A stretch of DNA of 5,467 nt from Nitrospirota bacterium (GTDB taxonomy: Bacteria > Nitrospirota > Thermodesulfovibrionia > Thermodesulfovibrionales > Magnetobacteriaceae). The DNA lies in assembly GCA_015232165.1 (NCBI GenBank), contig JADGAE010000145.1, positions 1 through 5,467 on the forward strand. The letters run 5' to 3'. The position numbers and the translations under genes were made by a program. Of this stretch, positions 1 through 5,410 are shown one piece after another. The notes under the pieces are model-generated. The model was not told the DNA's origin, searched no databases, and saw only the letters and a list, made by a program, of their open reading frames with translations. Within the stretch, counting starts at the first letter, position 1; every line of letters starts with the position of its first letter.

Positions 1-110
1 CGCTGCGACAAGATTGCGCCTCGCCCCTCCCCTTGCGGGGGAGGTCTGAGGAGGGGGTGCGGCAACACCCGCCGTGCGGGCGGAGCCGCCTCCCTTCTTT
101 CTTTTCTTAA
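1..110 (+). repeat. Dispersed GC-rich hairpin repeat, copy A
   Basis: This is one of four copies of a repeat family seen in the window, and it is probably cut by the left window edge. Read on the plus strand it has a C-rich/G-rich arm pair (CCCCTCCCCTTGCGGGGGAGG), a TCTGAGGAGGGGG block, one 23-bp GCGGCAAC-type unit, and a terminal hairpin. The hairpin is GGCG/CGCC at 79-82/87-90 with loop GAGC, followed by a pyrimidine-rich tail (91-106). Its reverse complement matches copy B almost base for base over the roughly 57 bases nearest the window edge. The hairpin plus T-rich tail resembles a rho-independent terminator for plus-strand transcripts entering from the left, which would protect the convergent receptor gene. 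That role is inferred. Confidence 0.8.
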
Positions 111-133
111 GGGGTGAACTATTACTTTTTTTC

Positions 134-2269
134 TTACATGCCGCCGGTGTTGGATGAGCCGGCAAACCGATATGTTGCGCCTACAAACAACGTCCTTGGG
201 GTGCCCGGGCAGTACAGGGCAGCGTCACTTCCGCTCTTTGTCGCCGTGTAGGCATACAGTCTGTTGGTGAAATTCATGAGCCTCCCGTATACCTCCCACT
301 GCTTGTTCATATTGTAGGACAGCCTGACGTTAAAGACATCGTGACCGCCGTATCGTTCGGTGTTGGCGTCGTTCATCCAGTAGCGTCCAAGGTTTATCCA
401 CTCAAGCTCCATACGCCCGCCGTTAAGTATCGCGGGGATGTAGGCAAGGCGTGTATCGACGATGTCGCGCGGGGCCAGGGCCATCTCCTTGCCACTGTAG
501 TTGATGGCGGAGGAGACAACATAATCCTTGTACCTGTGAATGGCGTGGGAGTAGGAGGAATCCAGACGCAGCTCTTTTATCGGCTGGATGCCTATCCCTA
601 CTTCGATTCCCTTGTGTTGCGTCTTACCTGCGTTTAACCTCCGGGTCACATTTGTTGCGGGGGAGTAGCTGACAAGGTCATCACGCTTTTGCATGATGTA
701 GGCCGATACGTCATAGCTCACCACGTTTGAGAGCATACCCCGGAAACCGGCCTCAAAACTGTCAACCTTTATGGGCTTTAGGTTTACCGCGGTGGATGCG
801 GTGCCCGAGGAACCCCTGAAGAGATCGCCTGCCGATGGCACCCTGAAACCGTTGGTGTAGGAGGCAAAGGCGTTTAGTTCCGTTGCAAACTCATAGGTAA
901 CGCCGGCCTTGGGGCTTACGTGGGAGAAGTATCGGTCGGTGTTGTCGGGTCTGTTGCTGTTGGGGGTCAGATTTGTGGAGTAACCGTAGGAGAGGTTGTC
1001 GTACCTGACGCCGAGGGTCACGCGCATCTTGTCAACGGGCGTGGTCTCGGTCTGGACGTAGGGGGATACCTCCTTAAAGGTGGCGTCAAAATCATAGTTG
1101 TTGGTTGTGCTTGTGACAAAGGTGTAGGAGGTGAACTGGTCGCCGGTCTTAAATGCCTGCAGGCGTCGTTCTCCGTACTGACCGGGGCTGTAATCGAGGT
1201 CAACACCGGCGATCAGGCGTGTCCTCAGGGTGGAGAAGTCGTGTCTGTACTTGGAGAGCAGCCCCAGGGAGTAAAACGTAGTGTCTGATTCATAGCCGTA
1301 GTAGTTGCCGCCGGACTTAAATATCCCCCAACCTGGCAGGAGCTTCATTTCGTTGTGCCTAAAGTACGGGATGAGGCTGACAATGGCCCCCCCGCCCAGG
1401 TCCTTCTCAAACTCGGTTGATGCCCTGAATGCCTTGACCTTCCTGAAGTCGAAGGTGTGATAGTTGTAGTAGGGTTTCTGTTCGTAATCGGCCTTGACAA
1501 GGCCATTGGCGCCACCGGTTTTTTGGTCGATGTCAAAAAAGGACACCACCGTCTTAAGCGTTGCCGTACCATTTATAACACTGTCCCACCTGACCGTACC
1601 GCCCTGACGGTCATAGCCCGTCCTCTGCCGCCAGCCATCGGAGTGGGTCACGTTAAGCCCCACCCTGAAACCGTTATCGCCCCAGGTGTTTCCACCGTTG
1701 ACCAAGAGTCTGTACCAGCCATATCCGCCTACCTCGGGGTTTATGTCAAACTCGGGATTGGCAGGGGCCGGTCGTGTCAGGACGTTTATAGTCCCACCAA
1801 TGGCGTCACTTCCATACAGGGCGGTAGAGGGTCCCTTTATCACCTCGATGCGGTCGGCCCCGGGGAGGTTCATCTCATAGAGGGCGTTGTGGTTGAAAAA
1901 CCCCGTCGATCTTATGGGGATGCCATCCTCAAGGTAAAGATACATTGCATTGGTGTTAAGTGGCTGTCGTATGGCCGTCATATGTCCCTCTCCGGCAGTG
2001 GGGGCGACCCAGACCCCTGGTATGCGGTTGAGTATTTCGGCGGGTTGTGCGGGCTTTACCGAGGTTATCTCCTCTTTCTTGACGACCCCGATCCCCTTGG
2101 GCATCTCCTTTAGCGGCTCAGACTCACGGCTGCCGGATACGACAATCTCCTCAAGGCTCTGCCGTGTAGTCTCGTTCTTGCCTTCGTTATCTCCGTATGT
2201 TGGTCCGGCCACAAGGATTGCTATTATCGTTGTGGCTATTATCGTTAGTGTCTCAAATTTCCGTCTCAT
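134..2269 (-). CDS. TonB-dependent outer-membrane receptor
   Basis: This is a 711-residue gated beta-barrel receptor that would import a metal-chelate, siderophore or similar ligand across the outer membrane using TonB-ExbBD energy. Residues 1-26 form a signal peptide (MRRK, then a long hydrophobic run, ending near PTYG). A TonB-box-like segment, EEIVVSGSR, lies at about 40-48. The plug domain covers about 50-170, with YLYLEDGIPI (110-119) and the hallmark IEVIKGPSTALYGSDAIGG (141-159). The rest is barrel, with alternating aromatic strands and late family motifs (DSFEAGFRG, NAGKTQHKGIEVG). The length is normal for the family. The start is forced: the next in-frame codon block upstream contains a TGA (2285-2287) and no other usual start. 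The only Shine-Dalgarno-like GAGG (2283-2286) is 13 bases away, so initiation looks weak. The barrel-closing YRF (to residue 702) is followed by nine extra residues ending GGM, which is unusual. No Fur box was seen upstream. The substrate cannot be assigned; the plug style fits FecA/siderophore-type receptors. Confidence 0.95.
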   Translation of the reverse strand: MRRKFETLTIIATTIIAILVAGPTYGDNEGKNETTRQSLEEIVVSGSRESEPLKEMPKGIGVVKKEEITSVKPAQPAEILNRIPGVWVAPTAGEGHMTAIRQPLNTNAMYLYLEDGIPIRSTGFFNHNALYEMNLPGADRIEVIKGPSTALYGSDAIGGTINVLTRPAPANPEFDINPEVGGYGWYRLLVNGGNTWGDNGFRVGLNVTHSDGWRQRTGYDRQGGTVRWDSVINGTATLKTVVSFFDIDQKTGGANGLVKADYEQKPYYNYHTFDFRKVKAFRASTEFEKDLGGGAIVSLIPYFRHNEMKLLPGWGIFKSGGNYYGYESDTTFYSLGLLSKYRHDFSTLRTRLIAGVDLDYSPGQYGERRLQAFKTGDQFTSYTFVTSTTNNYDFDATFKEVSPYVQTETTPVDKMRVTLGVRYDNLSYGYSTNLTPNSNRPDNTDRYFSHVSPKAGVTYEFATELNAFASYTNGFRVPSAGDLFRGSSGTASTAVNLKPIKVDSFEAGFRGMLSNVVSYDVSAYIMQKRDDLVSYSPATNVTRRLNAGKTQHKGIEVGIGIQPIKELRLDSSYSHAIHRYKDYVVSSAINYSGKEMALAPRDIVDTRLAYIPAILNGGRMELEWINLGRYWMNDANTERYGGHDVFNVRLSYNMNKQWEVYGRLMNFTNRLYAYTATKSGSDAALYCPGTPRTLFVGATYRFAGSSNTGGM

Positions 2270-2312
2270 AAAGATTAATTGTCCTCACTGCATAAGTGTT
2301 CTTGTAACTAAA

Positions 2313-2467
2313 AAGAAGAGAGGAAAGAAGGAGGGCAGCTCCGTCCGCACGGCGGATGTTGCCGCACCCGCACAGCGGATGTTGCCGCACCCGCACGGCG
2401 GGTGTTGCCGCACCCCCTCCTCAGACCTCCCCCACAAGGGGAGGGGCGAGGCGCAATCTTGTCACAG
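2313..2467 (-). repeat. Dispersed GC-rich hairpin repeat, copy B
   Basis: This copy of the repeat family is inverted relative to copy A. From the GCACCCCCTCCTC block to the AATCTTGTC end, the plus strand here equals the reverse complement of bases 3-60 with about one or two mismatches. The match continues more loosely through GCTCCG and GAAAGAAGG to about 2313. Unlike A, it carries three tandem 23-bp units instead of one (2346-2414). Its pyrimidine tail (TTCTTTCCTCTCTTCTTTTT) points along the minus strand toward the receptor gene. Its terminal hairpin is degraded compared with A and C (GGACGGAGCTGCC), so terminator strength here is doubtful. It sits 44 bases upstream of the receptor start. 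Confidence 0.85.
2346..2414. repeat. 3 x 23-bp tandem repeat inside copy B
   Basis: Three adjacent 23-bp units lie at 2346-2368, 2369-2391 and 2392-2414. The consensus is CGCACRGCGGRTG followed by TTGCCGCACC. The units differ from each other at only two positions (G/A at the sixth base, A/G at the eleventh). With its preceding C, a unit can fold as CCGC-ACG-GCGG. Copy A has a single unit, copy C has none, and copy D has one diverged unit, so the array is a local expansion of one module of the dispersed repeat. Confidence 0.93.
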
Positions 2468-2532
2468 GTCGCACCCACCCCGGCCACGAAGAAGCCCCCT
2501 TGACCCCATCATACCTGTTCACAGGGTAGTTT

Positions 2533-2555
2533 ATACACAACTCTTGATTGTGTAT
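2533..2555. repeat. Perfect inverted repeat, 8-bp arms, 7-base loop
   Basis: ATACACAA (2533-2540) and TTGTGTAT (2548-2555) are exact reverse complements around the loop CTCTTGA. The hairpin begins 21 bases past the stop codon of the small minus-strand gene. It could act as a 3'-end hairpin for that transcript or as a dyad binding site. There is no U-run on the minus side (AAACTACC follows), so it is not a canonical intrinsic terminator. A shorter dyad (ACCTG-TTCA-CAGGGT, arms imperfect) sits just to its left at about 2514-2528. Confidence 0.6.
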
Positions 2556-2575
2556 GTCTGAAATATTCTTGTGGG

Positions 2576-2860
2576 TTAGTATCTGGGAGGACGGTCTTTG
2601 CTGTAGGTAACTATGAAAAAGTTAAGTTGTGGAGGTGTTGGATGATAAGAGTCATTTAAAACTATTAAGACAGGCAGATAGGAGCGTTCATGGAGGTAAG
2701 GCATATCGTCGGCATTAGATTGCAGGGTCATGGATGCATTGCAGACATCCAGCGTAATCAGGGAAAGCCCATTGTCAGGGTAGAGATGTGGCGTTTTGAA
2801 CTTTACGGGTAAAGTCACAAATAAAATGGAAACCACAAGCAATATAGTCAACCTACGCAT
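2576..2860 (-). CDS. Small exported or membrane-anchored protein of unknown function
   Basis: This gene encodes 94 residues. The N-terminus is MRRLTILLVVSILFVTLP: two arginines followed by a 14-residue hydrophobic segment, which is a signal peptide or a single membrane anchor. There is no clear AxA cleavage site. The mature part, about 70 residues, contains LDVCNAS with the single cysteine, then a DDMPYLHER segment, and ends KDRPPRY. I do not recognise the family with confidence. The general look (short, exported, one Cys in a DVC context, a His/Glu patch, a PP motif near the end) recalls small periplasmic proteins found near metal or TonB-linked transport genes, but that is only an impression. 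The open frame extends to 3076, but that extension translates repeat copy C (for example KGAAPPPFRTPCKGTSPL) and crosses the promoter, so I chose the ATG at 2858-2860. It is followed 306 bases later, in the same direction, by the receptor gene, so a functional link is possible. Confidence 0.6.
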   Translation of the reverse strand: MRRLTILLVVSILFVTLPVKFKTPHLYPDNGLSLITLDVCNASMTLQSNADDMPYLHERSYLPVLIVLNDSYHPTPPQLNFFIVTYSKDRPPRY

Positions 2861-2870
2861 ATGATGGAGT

Positions 2871-2899
2871 ATTCTAACATATTGCCGACAAAAAAACAA
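2871..2899 (-). promoter_or_regulatory. Sigma-70-type promoter of the small exported protein gene
   Basis: On the minus strand, TTGTTT (2894-2899) and TAGAAT (2871-2876) are separated by exactly 17 bases. A TGT directly before the -10 box gives an extended -10. Only 10 bases separate the -10 box from the ATG, so transcription would start about 0-4 bases before the start codon, and no Shine-Dalgarno sequence is present. This points to a leaderless or near-leaderless message. Confidence 0.5.
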
Positions 2900-2962
2900 A
2901 CTACCCCCCATTGTGGGTGCATAAATTTTTGGTGGATAACAAGTGGTAATAAAAATGCGTAT

Positions 2963-3031
2963 AAAGGGGTCAAGGGGACTGGTCCCCTTGCAGGGGGTTC
3001 TGAAGGGGGGCGGAGCCGCCCCTTTCTTTCC
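2963..3031 (+). repeat. Dispersed GC-rich hairpin repeat, copy C
   Basis: This compact copy of the repeat family has the same orientation as A. It contains two hairpins. The first is a near-perfect palindrome with 9-bp arms, CAAGGGGAC (2971-2979) and GTCCCCTTG (2982-2990). The second is GGGGCG/CGCCCC (3007-3012/3017-3022) with loop GAGC, followed by the T-rich tail TTTCTTT. Between them is GCAGGGGGTTCTGAAGGGGG, which matches copy D reversed. It lacks the 23-bp GCGGCAAC-type module. The second hairpin plus tail is terminator-like in the plus direction and lies about 60 bases before the proB promoter, so it could insulate proB from read-through. That role is inferred. Confidence 0.8.
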
Positions 3032-3089
3032 GGTCAAATGCGATTGCCCTGCCCAAGCAATTTTATTCCGGCCCAAAAGGCTGTTTATA

Positions 3090-3098
3090 TGTTATAAT
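3090..3098 (+). promoter_or_regulatory. Extended -10 promoter upstream of proB
   Basis: TGTTATAAT is a perfect extended -10 element: TG, one base, then consensus TATAAT (3093-3098). No good -35 box lies 16-18 bases upstream, which is typical of extended -10 promoters. The predicted start is near 3105, giving a leader of about 107 bases before the proB GTG. Confidence 0.65.
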
Positions 3099-3146
3099 AG
3101 AGGGGTTTACAAGTGAGCATAGACCTTTGTCCATTGAAGTGGTTCC

Positions 3147-3215
3147 ATGCACGAAGTAAAGAAGGCGCGGTATGTTAAGGAATATATGTTAGAGATTGGG
3201 TTTGAAGCAACGTGA
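3147..3215 (+). CDS. Possible leader minicistron overlapping proB
   Basis: This 22-codon open frame starts ATG CAC GAA at 3147 and ends with TGA at 3213-3215. The stop shares the bases GTGA (3212-3215) with the proB start codon, a classical arrangement for translational coupling. A second in-frame ATG at 3186 has a Shine-Dalgarno AAGGA (3177-3181) four bases upstream, so the translated product may be only MLEIGFEAT. The peptide has no proline, so ordinary proline-codon attenuation is not supported; four of its residues are glutamate, the ProB substrate, which may be chance. Because proB itself has no strong ribosome site, ribosomes finishing here could supply its initiation. The frame is short and could be accidental. 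Confidence 0.35.
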   Translation: MHEVKKARYVKEYMLEIGFEAT

Positions 3216-4306
3216 ATGTACTTGTAATCAAGATCGGAAGCAACATCATAACCGACCACTGCGGTCTCAACCAGCAGAGGATAAGCGCCCTGGCATCGGA
3301 CATTTCGGCGCTTCACAGCACCGGATATGCGACCGTTGTGGTGTCCTCAGGGGCGGTGGCTGCCGGCAGGAGCAAGTTGGGCATAAGGGGACGCATAACG
3401 GATATCAACCTCAAGCAGGCCGCAGCAGCCGTTGGACAAAGCTCTCTGGTGTTGGCCTACGAGAGGGCATTTGGCTCCCACGGCAAGAAGGTGGCACAGG
3501 TGTTGTTGACGCGCGATACGTTCTCGGAGCGAAAGAGGTACATAAATGCCAAGAGCACACTTATCACGCTCATTGACCTGGACGTCATACCAATTATCAA
3601 CGAAAACGACACGGTTTCAATAGACGAGTTGAAGTTTGGTGACAATGATCGCCTTGCCGCGCTGGTGGCCTCGATGTTGGATGCCGGGCGACTCATAATC
3701 CTCTCAGACGTTGACGGTCTCTACACCGATGACCCCAGGAAGGACGCTCAGGCCGTCCTCATCCCCACGGTCACCGAAATAACGCCGGAGTTGGAGGCCA
3801 TTGCAAAGGGTGCCGGTTCAATATCGGGTACAGGCGGGATGTACTCCAAGCTTATTGCAGCAAAGATGGCAACCCAGCGTGGGATCGTCGTCAACATCGT
3901 AAACGGCAGGAGGTCTGACCTACTCAGCAACGTGTTAAATGGCAGAGTCACGGGTACGGAATTTGTCCCCACTGTCAAGAAGTACGCGGCACGCAAGGGC
4001 TGGATAGCTACGGGGATACGCTCAACCGGCACCCTGTCGCTGGATGCCGGAGCGGTCAGCGCCCTCATCTGCGCGTGCAAGAGTCTCCTGCCGTCGGGGA
4101 TCACGTCGTTGGAGGGCACCTTTGAACGTGGAGATGCGGTTTACTGCGTCAGTCCAGAGGGCAAACGCATTGCCAAGGGCCTCGTCAACTACTCCCACAA
4201 GGAACTGCAATCCATAATCGGTCTCAAGACGAATCAGATAACAACCGTCCTAGGCTACAAGTACTCCGATGAAGTCATCCACCGCGACAACATGATCATC
4301 CTCTGA
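3212..4306 (+). CDS. proB: Glutamate 5-kinase (gamma-glutamyl kinase)
   Basis: This cytoplasmic enzyme phosphorylates L-glutamate with ATP to gamma-glutamyl phosphate, the first step of proline synthesis and normally the proline-inhibited step. At 364 residues it is close to the usual length of about 367. The amino-acid-kinase domain covers about 1-250: VIKIGSN (5-11) with the phosphate-contacting Lys7, VVVSSGAVAAG (42-52), INENDTV (129-135), FGDNDRLAA (142-150), ILSDVDGLYTDDP (163-175) and SGTGGMYSK (205-213). A C-terminal PUA domain covers about 270-364. The GTG start is forced, because an in-frame TGA lies at 3203-3205 and only AGC-AAC separates it from GTG. No clear Shine-Dalgarno sequence precedes it, but its GTG overlaps the stop of a leader minicistron. 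It is transcribed alone: an intrinsic terminator follows and proA is not adjacent. All key motifs are intact, so it should be functional. Confidence 0.97.
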   Translation: MNVLVIKIGSNIITDHCGLNQQRISALASDISALHSTGYATVVVSSGAVAAGRSKLGIRGRITDINLKQAAAAVGQSSLVLAYERAFGSHGKKVAQVLLTRDTFSERKRYINAKSTLITLIDLDVIPIINENDTVSIDELKFGDNDRLAALVASMLDAGRLIILSDVDGLYTDDPRKDAQAVLIPTVTEITPELEAIAKGAGSISGTGGMYSKLIAAKMATQRGIVVNIVNGRRSDLLSNVLNGRVTGTEFVPTVKKYAARKGWIATGIRSTGTLSLDAGAVSALICACKSLLPSGITSLEGTFERGDAVYCVSPEGKRIAKGLVNYSHKELQSIIGLKTNQITTVLGYKYSDEVIHRDNMIIL

Positions 4307-4310
4307 AGTG

Positions 4311-4340
4311 AAGGAAGGGGGACGGCTCACCCCCTTTTTT
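4311..4340 (+). terminator. Intrinsic terminator after proB
   Basis: AAGGGGG (4315-4321) pairs with CCCCCTT (4330-4336) around the loop ACGGCTCA. The stem can extend outward through G-U and A-U pairs, and six consecutive T residues cover 4335-4340. It starts four bases after the proB stop codon, ends the proB transcript and separates it from fbp. Confidence 0.88.
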
Positions 4341-4363
4341 ATACTCCCGAACTATTGCCGCCC

Positions 4364-4393
4364 TTTACATATGTACTACATATGCAATAAAAT
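4364..4393 (+). promoter_or_regulatory. Sigma-70-type promoter of fbp
   Basis: TTTACA (4364-4369) and TAAAAT (4388-4393) are spaced by 18 bases in an A/T-rich stretch directly after the proB terminator. The predicted start near 4400 leaves a leader of about 28 bases containing the Shine-Dalgarno sequence. The spacer contains a tandem ACATATG motif (4367-4373 and 4378-4384) that could be a regulator site. Confidence 0.6.
4367..4384. repeat. Tandem ACATATG motif in the fbp promoter
   Basis: ACATATG occurs at 4367-4373 and again at 4378-4384, with starts 11 bases apart, about one helical turn. Each contains the palindrome CATATG. They lie between and partly over the -35 and -10 boxes, where a bound protein would block RNA polymerase. 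No known regulator is assigned. Confidence 0.4.
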
Positions 4394-4414
4394 AATAGTA
4401 ACTTTTATCACGAC

Positions 4415-4421
4415 AAGGAGG
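4415..4421 (+). promoter_or_regulatory. Shine-Dalgarno sequence that fixes the fbp start
   Basis: AAGGAGG is a full match to the anti-Shine-Dalgarno consensus and ends six bases before the ATG at 4428. It decides the start against the longer open frame from 4308, which would run through the proB terminator and the fbp promoter. Confidence 0.93.
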
Positions 4422-4427
4422 AACTTT

Positions 4428-5384
4428 ATGCTAAAAATAGGAATGGACCTAAACAGATTCATCTTGGAAGAGGAGCGAAAATACCCCAGCGCCACCGGTT
4501 CGCTGTCAATAGCCCTGATGTCCATAGAGACTGCCACAAAGATCATCGCCGCGCATACCCGAATGGCAGGGCTTGCGGACATATTCGGCAAGGCCGACAA
4601 GATAAACGTTCAGGGTGAGGAGGTGCAGCGTCTGGATGAGTTTTCAAATTCCGTCCTGGTGCGTGTGTTGTCCGACAGCGGTCAGTTCTACGCAATTGCC
4701 TCCGAGGAAATGGACGACCCCATATACCCCGAAAAAGGTGTCGACGCCAAGTACATAGTGGCCTTTGACCCGCTGGATGGCTCAACCAACATAGAGGTGG
4801 GCATCAACGTTGGCACCATCTTCTCCATCTACAAGCGGATCACGGGCACAATGCATGACTTCATCCAGGGGGGGTGCAGGCAGGTGGCTGCCGGTTATGT
4901 GATGTATGGCTCCTCGTGCATCTTTGTCTATACCACCGGCTCGGAGGTAAACGGGTTTACCCTGGACCCGTCAAACGGTCTGTTCTTGTTGTCGCATCCA
5001 AATCTGAAGATACCGCAAAAGGGCAAGACATACTCCGTAAACGAGTCCAACAGCCACGGATGGCCGCAAAAGATCAGAGACTACTTTGACTCCCTCAAGG
5101 ATGAGGGCTACACGGCAAGGTTTATCGGCACAATGGTCGGAGATGTCCACAGGACGCTGCTTAAGGGGGGTGTATTTGCCTACCCAGCCGACACCAAAAG
5201 CAAGAAGGGAAAGCTCCGCCTCCTGTACGAGGTCTTTCCCATGTCGATGATCGTCAGAATGGCCGGCGGGCTGGCCACGGATGGCGACGGCACCATTTGC
5301 GATATAAAACCCACGGAGATACATCAAAGGACCCCGGTCTTTCTGGGCAGTCAGTACGAAATAGAAAAATTCATCAACATGTAA
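4428..5384 (+). CDS. fbp: Fructose-1,6-bisphosphatase, class I
   Basis: This cytoplasmic Mg-dependent enzyme hydrolyses fructose 1,6-bisphosphate to fructose 6-phosphate and phosphate, the committed step of gluconeogenesis, also used in pentose-phosphate or Calvin-type regeneration. It has 318 residues, slightly shorter than the usual 330-340. Visible motifs are SEE (92-94), FDPLDGSTNIEV (113-124), VNES (204-207), GTMVGDVHRTL (234-244) and the active-site signature GKLRLLYEVFPMS (261-273). Likely metal ligands are Glu93, Glu94, Asp114, Asp117 and Glu268. By remembered pig-enzyme numbering, the AMP-site residues Thr27, Lys112 and Tyr113 are kept (Thr23, Lys108, Tyr109), while Thr31 and Arg140 become Ser27 and Lys136. 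AMP inhibition may therefore be retained. The signature has VFP where CNP is common. The gene has its own promoter and a consensus ribosome site, so it is a separate unit from proB. Repeat copy D begins 26 bases after its stop. Confidence 0.97.
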   Translation: MLKIGMDLNRFILEEERKYPSATGSLSIALMSIETATKIIAAHTRMAGLADIFGKADKINVQGEEVQRLDEFSNSVLVRVLSDSGQFYAIASEEMDDPIYPEKGVDAKYIVAFDPLDGSTNIEVGINVGTIFSIYKRITGTMHDFIQGGCRQVAAGYVMYGSSCIFVYTTGSEVNGFTLDPSNGLFLLSHPNLKIPQKGKTYSVNESNSHGWPQKIRDYFDSLKDEGYTARFIGTMVGDVHRTLLKGGVFAYPADTKSKKGKLRLLYEVFPMSMIVRMAGGLATDGDGTICDIKPTEIHQRTPVFLGSQYEIEKFINM

Positions 5385-5410
5385 CATTGCAGCTAGCACA
5401 TGACTTATAA

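Larger units (their letters stand above)
2270..2575. other. 306-bp gene-free spacer between small exported protein gene and receptor gene
   Basis: No credible coding sequence is present in this spacer. It holds, in order: a 43-base A/T-rich stretch next to the receptor start, with a weak GAGG; repeat copy B (2313-2467) with its 23-bp tandem array; a patch at about 2490-2506 (CCCCCTTGACCCC) that also occurs, inverted, at the outer end of copy C and may be a remnant or extension of the repeat; a small imperfect dyad around 2514-2528; and the perfect hairpin at 2533-2555. I could not find a convincing -35/-10 pair for the receptor gene between copy B and its start. The receptor may therefore be read from inside or beyond the repeat, or from the upstream gene's promoter. 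Confidence 0.7.

Noticed and set aside
1457..2113. Long 218-codon plus-strand frame opposite the receptor gene
   Set aside because: It lies wholly antisense to the well-supported receptor plug region and has low-complexity Val/Gly-rich content with no recognisable domain. It is a shadow frame.
2270..2312. Possible Fur box or promoter directly before the receptor gene
   Set aside because: No GATAATGATAATCATTATC-like sequence and no acceptable -35/-10 pair at proper spacing could be found.
2346..2414. CRISPR array
   Set aside because: The 23-bp units are directly adjacent with no spacers between them, so this is a plain tandem repeat.
1950..2561. 203-codon plus-strand frame from inside the receptor through repeat copy B
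   Set aside because: It is antisense to the receptor and then translates the repeat and its 23-bp array (AAPAQRMLPHPHGGCC-type residues), which is not protein-like.
3039..3065. ATTGC/GCAAT dyad followed by TTTT before the proB promoter, considered as a terminator
   Set aside because: The stem is only five base pairs with a nine-base loop and a short T-run, too weak to call.
2861..3076. N-terminal extension of the small exported protein up to an ATG at 3076
   Set aside because: The extension reads through repeat copy C and the promoter, and would bury the export segment 72 residues inside the protein.
3113..3178. 22-codon frame from GTG 3113 to TAA in the proB leader
   Set aside because: It has no ribosome site, does not connect to proB and is of chance length. 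The overlapping frame at 3147 is better supported.
4308..4427. N-terminal 40-residue extension of fructose-bisphosphatase
   Set aside because: It would be encoded by the proB terminator and the fbp promoter. The ATG at 4428 has a perfect Shine-Dalgarno sequence and matches the family's N-terminus.
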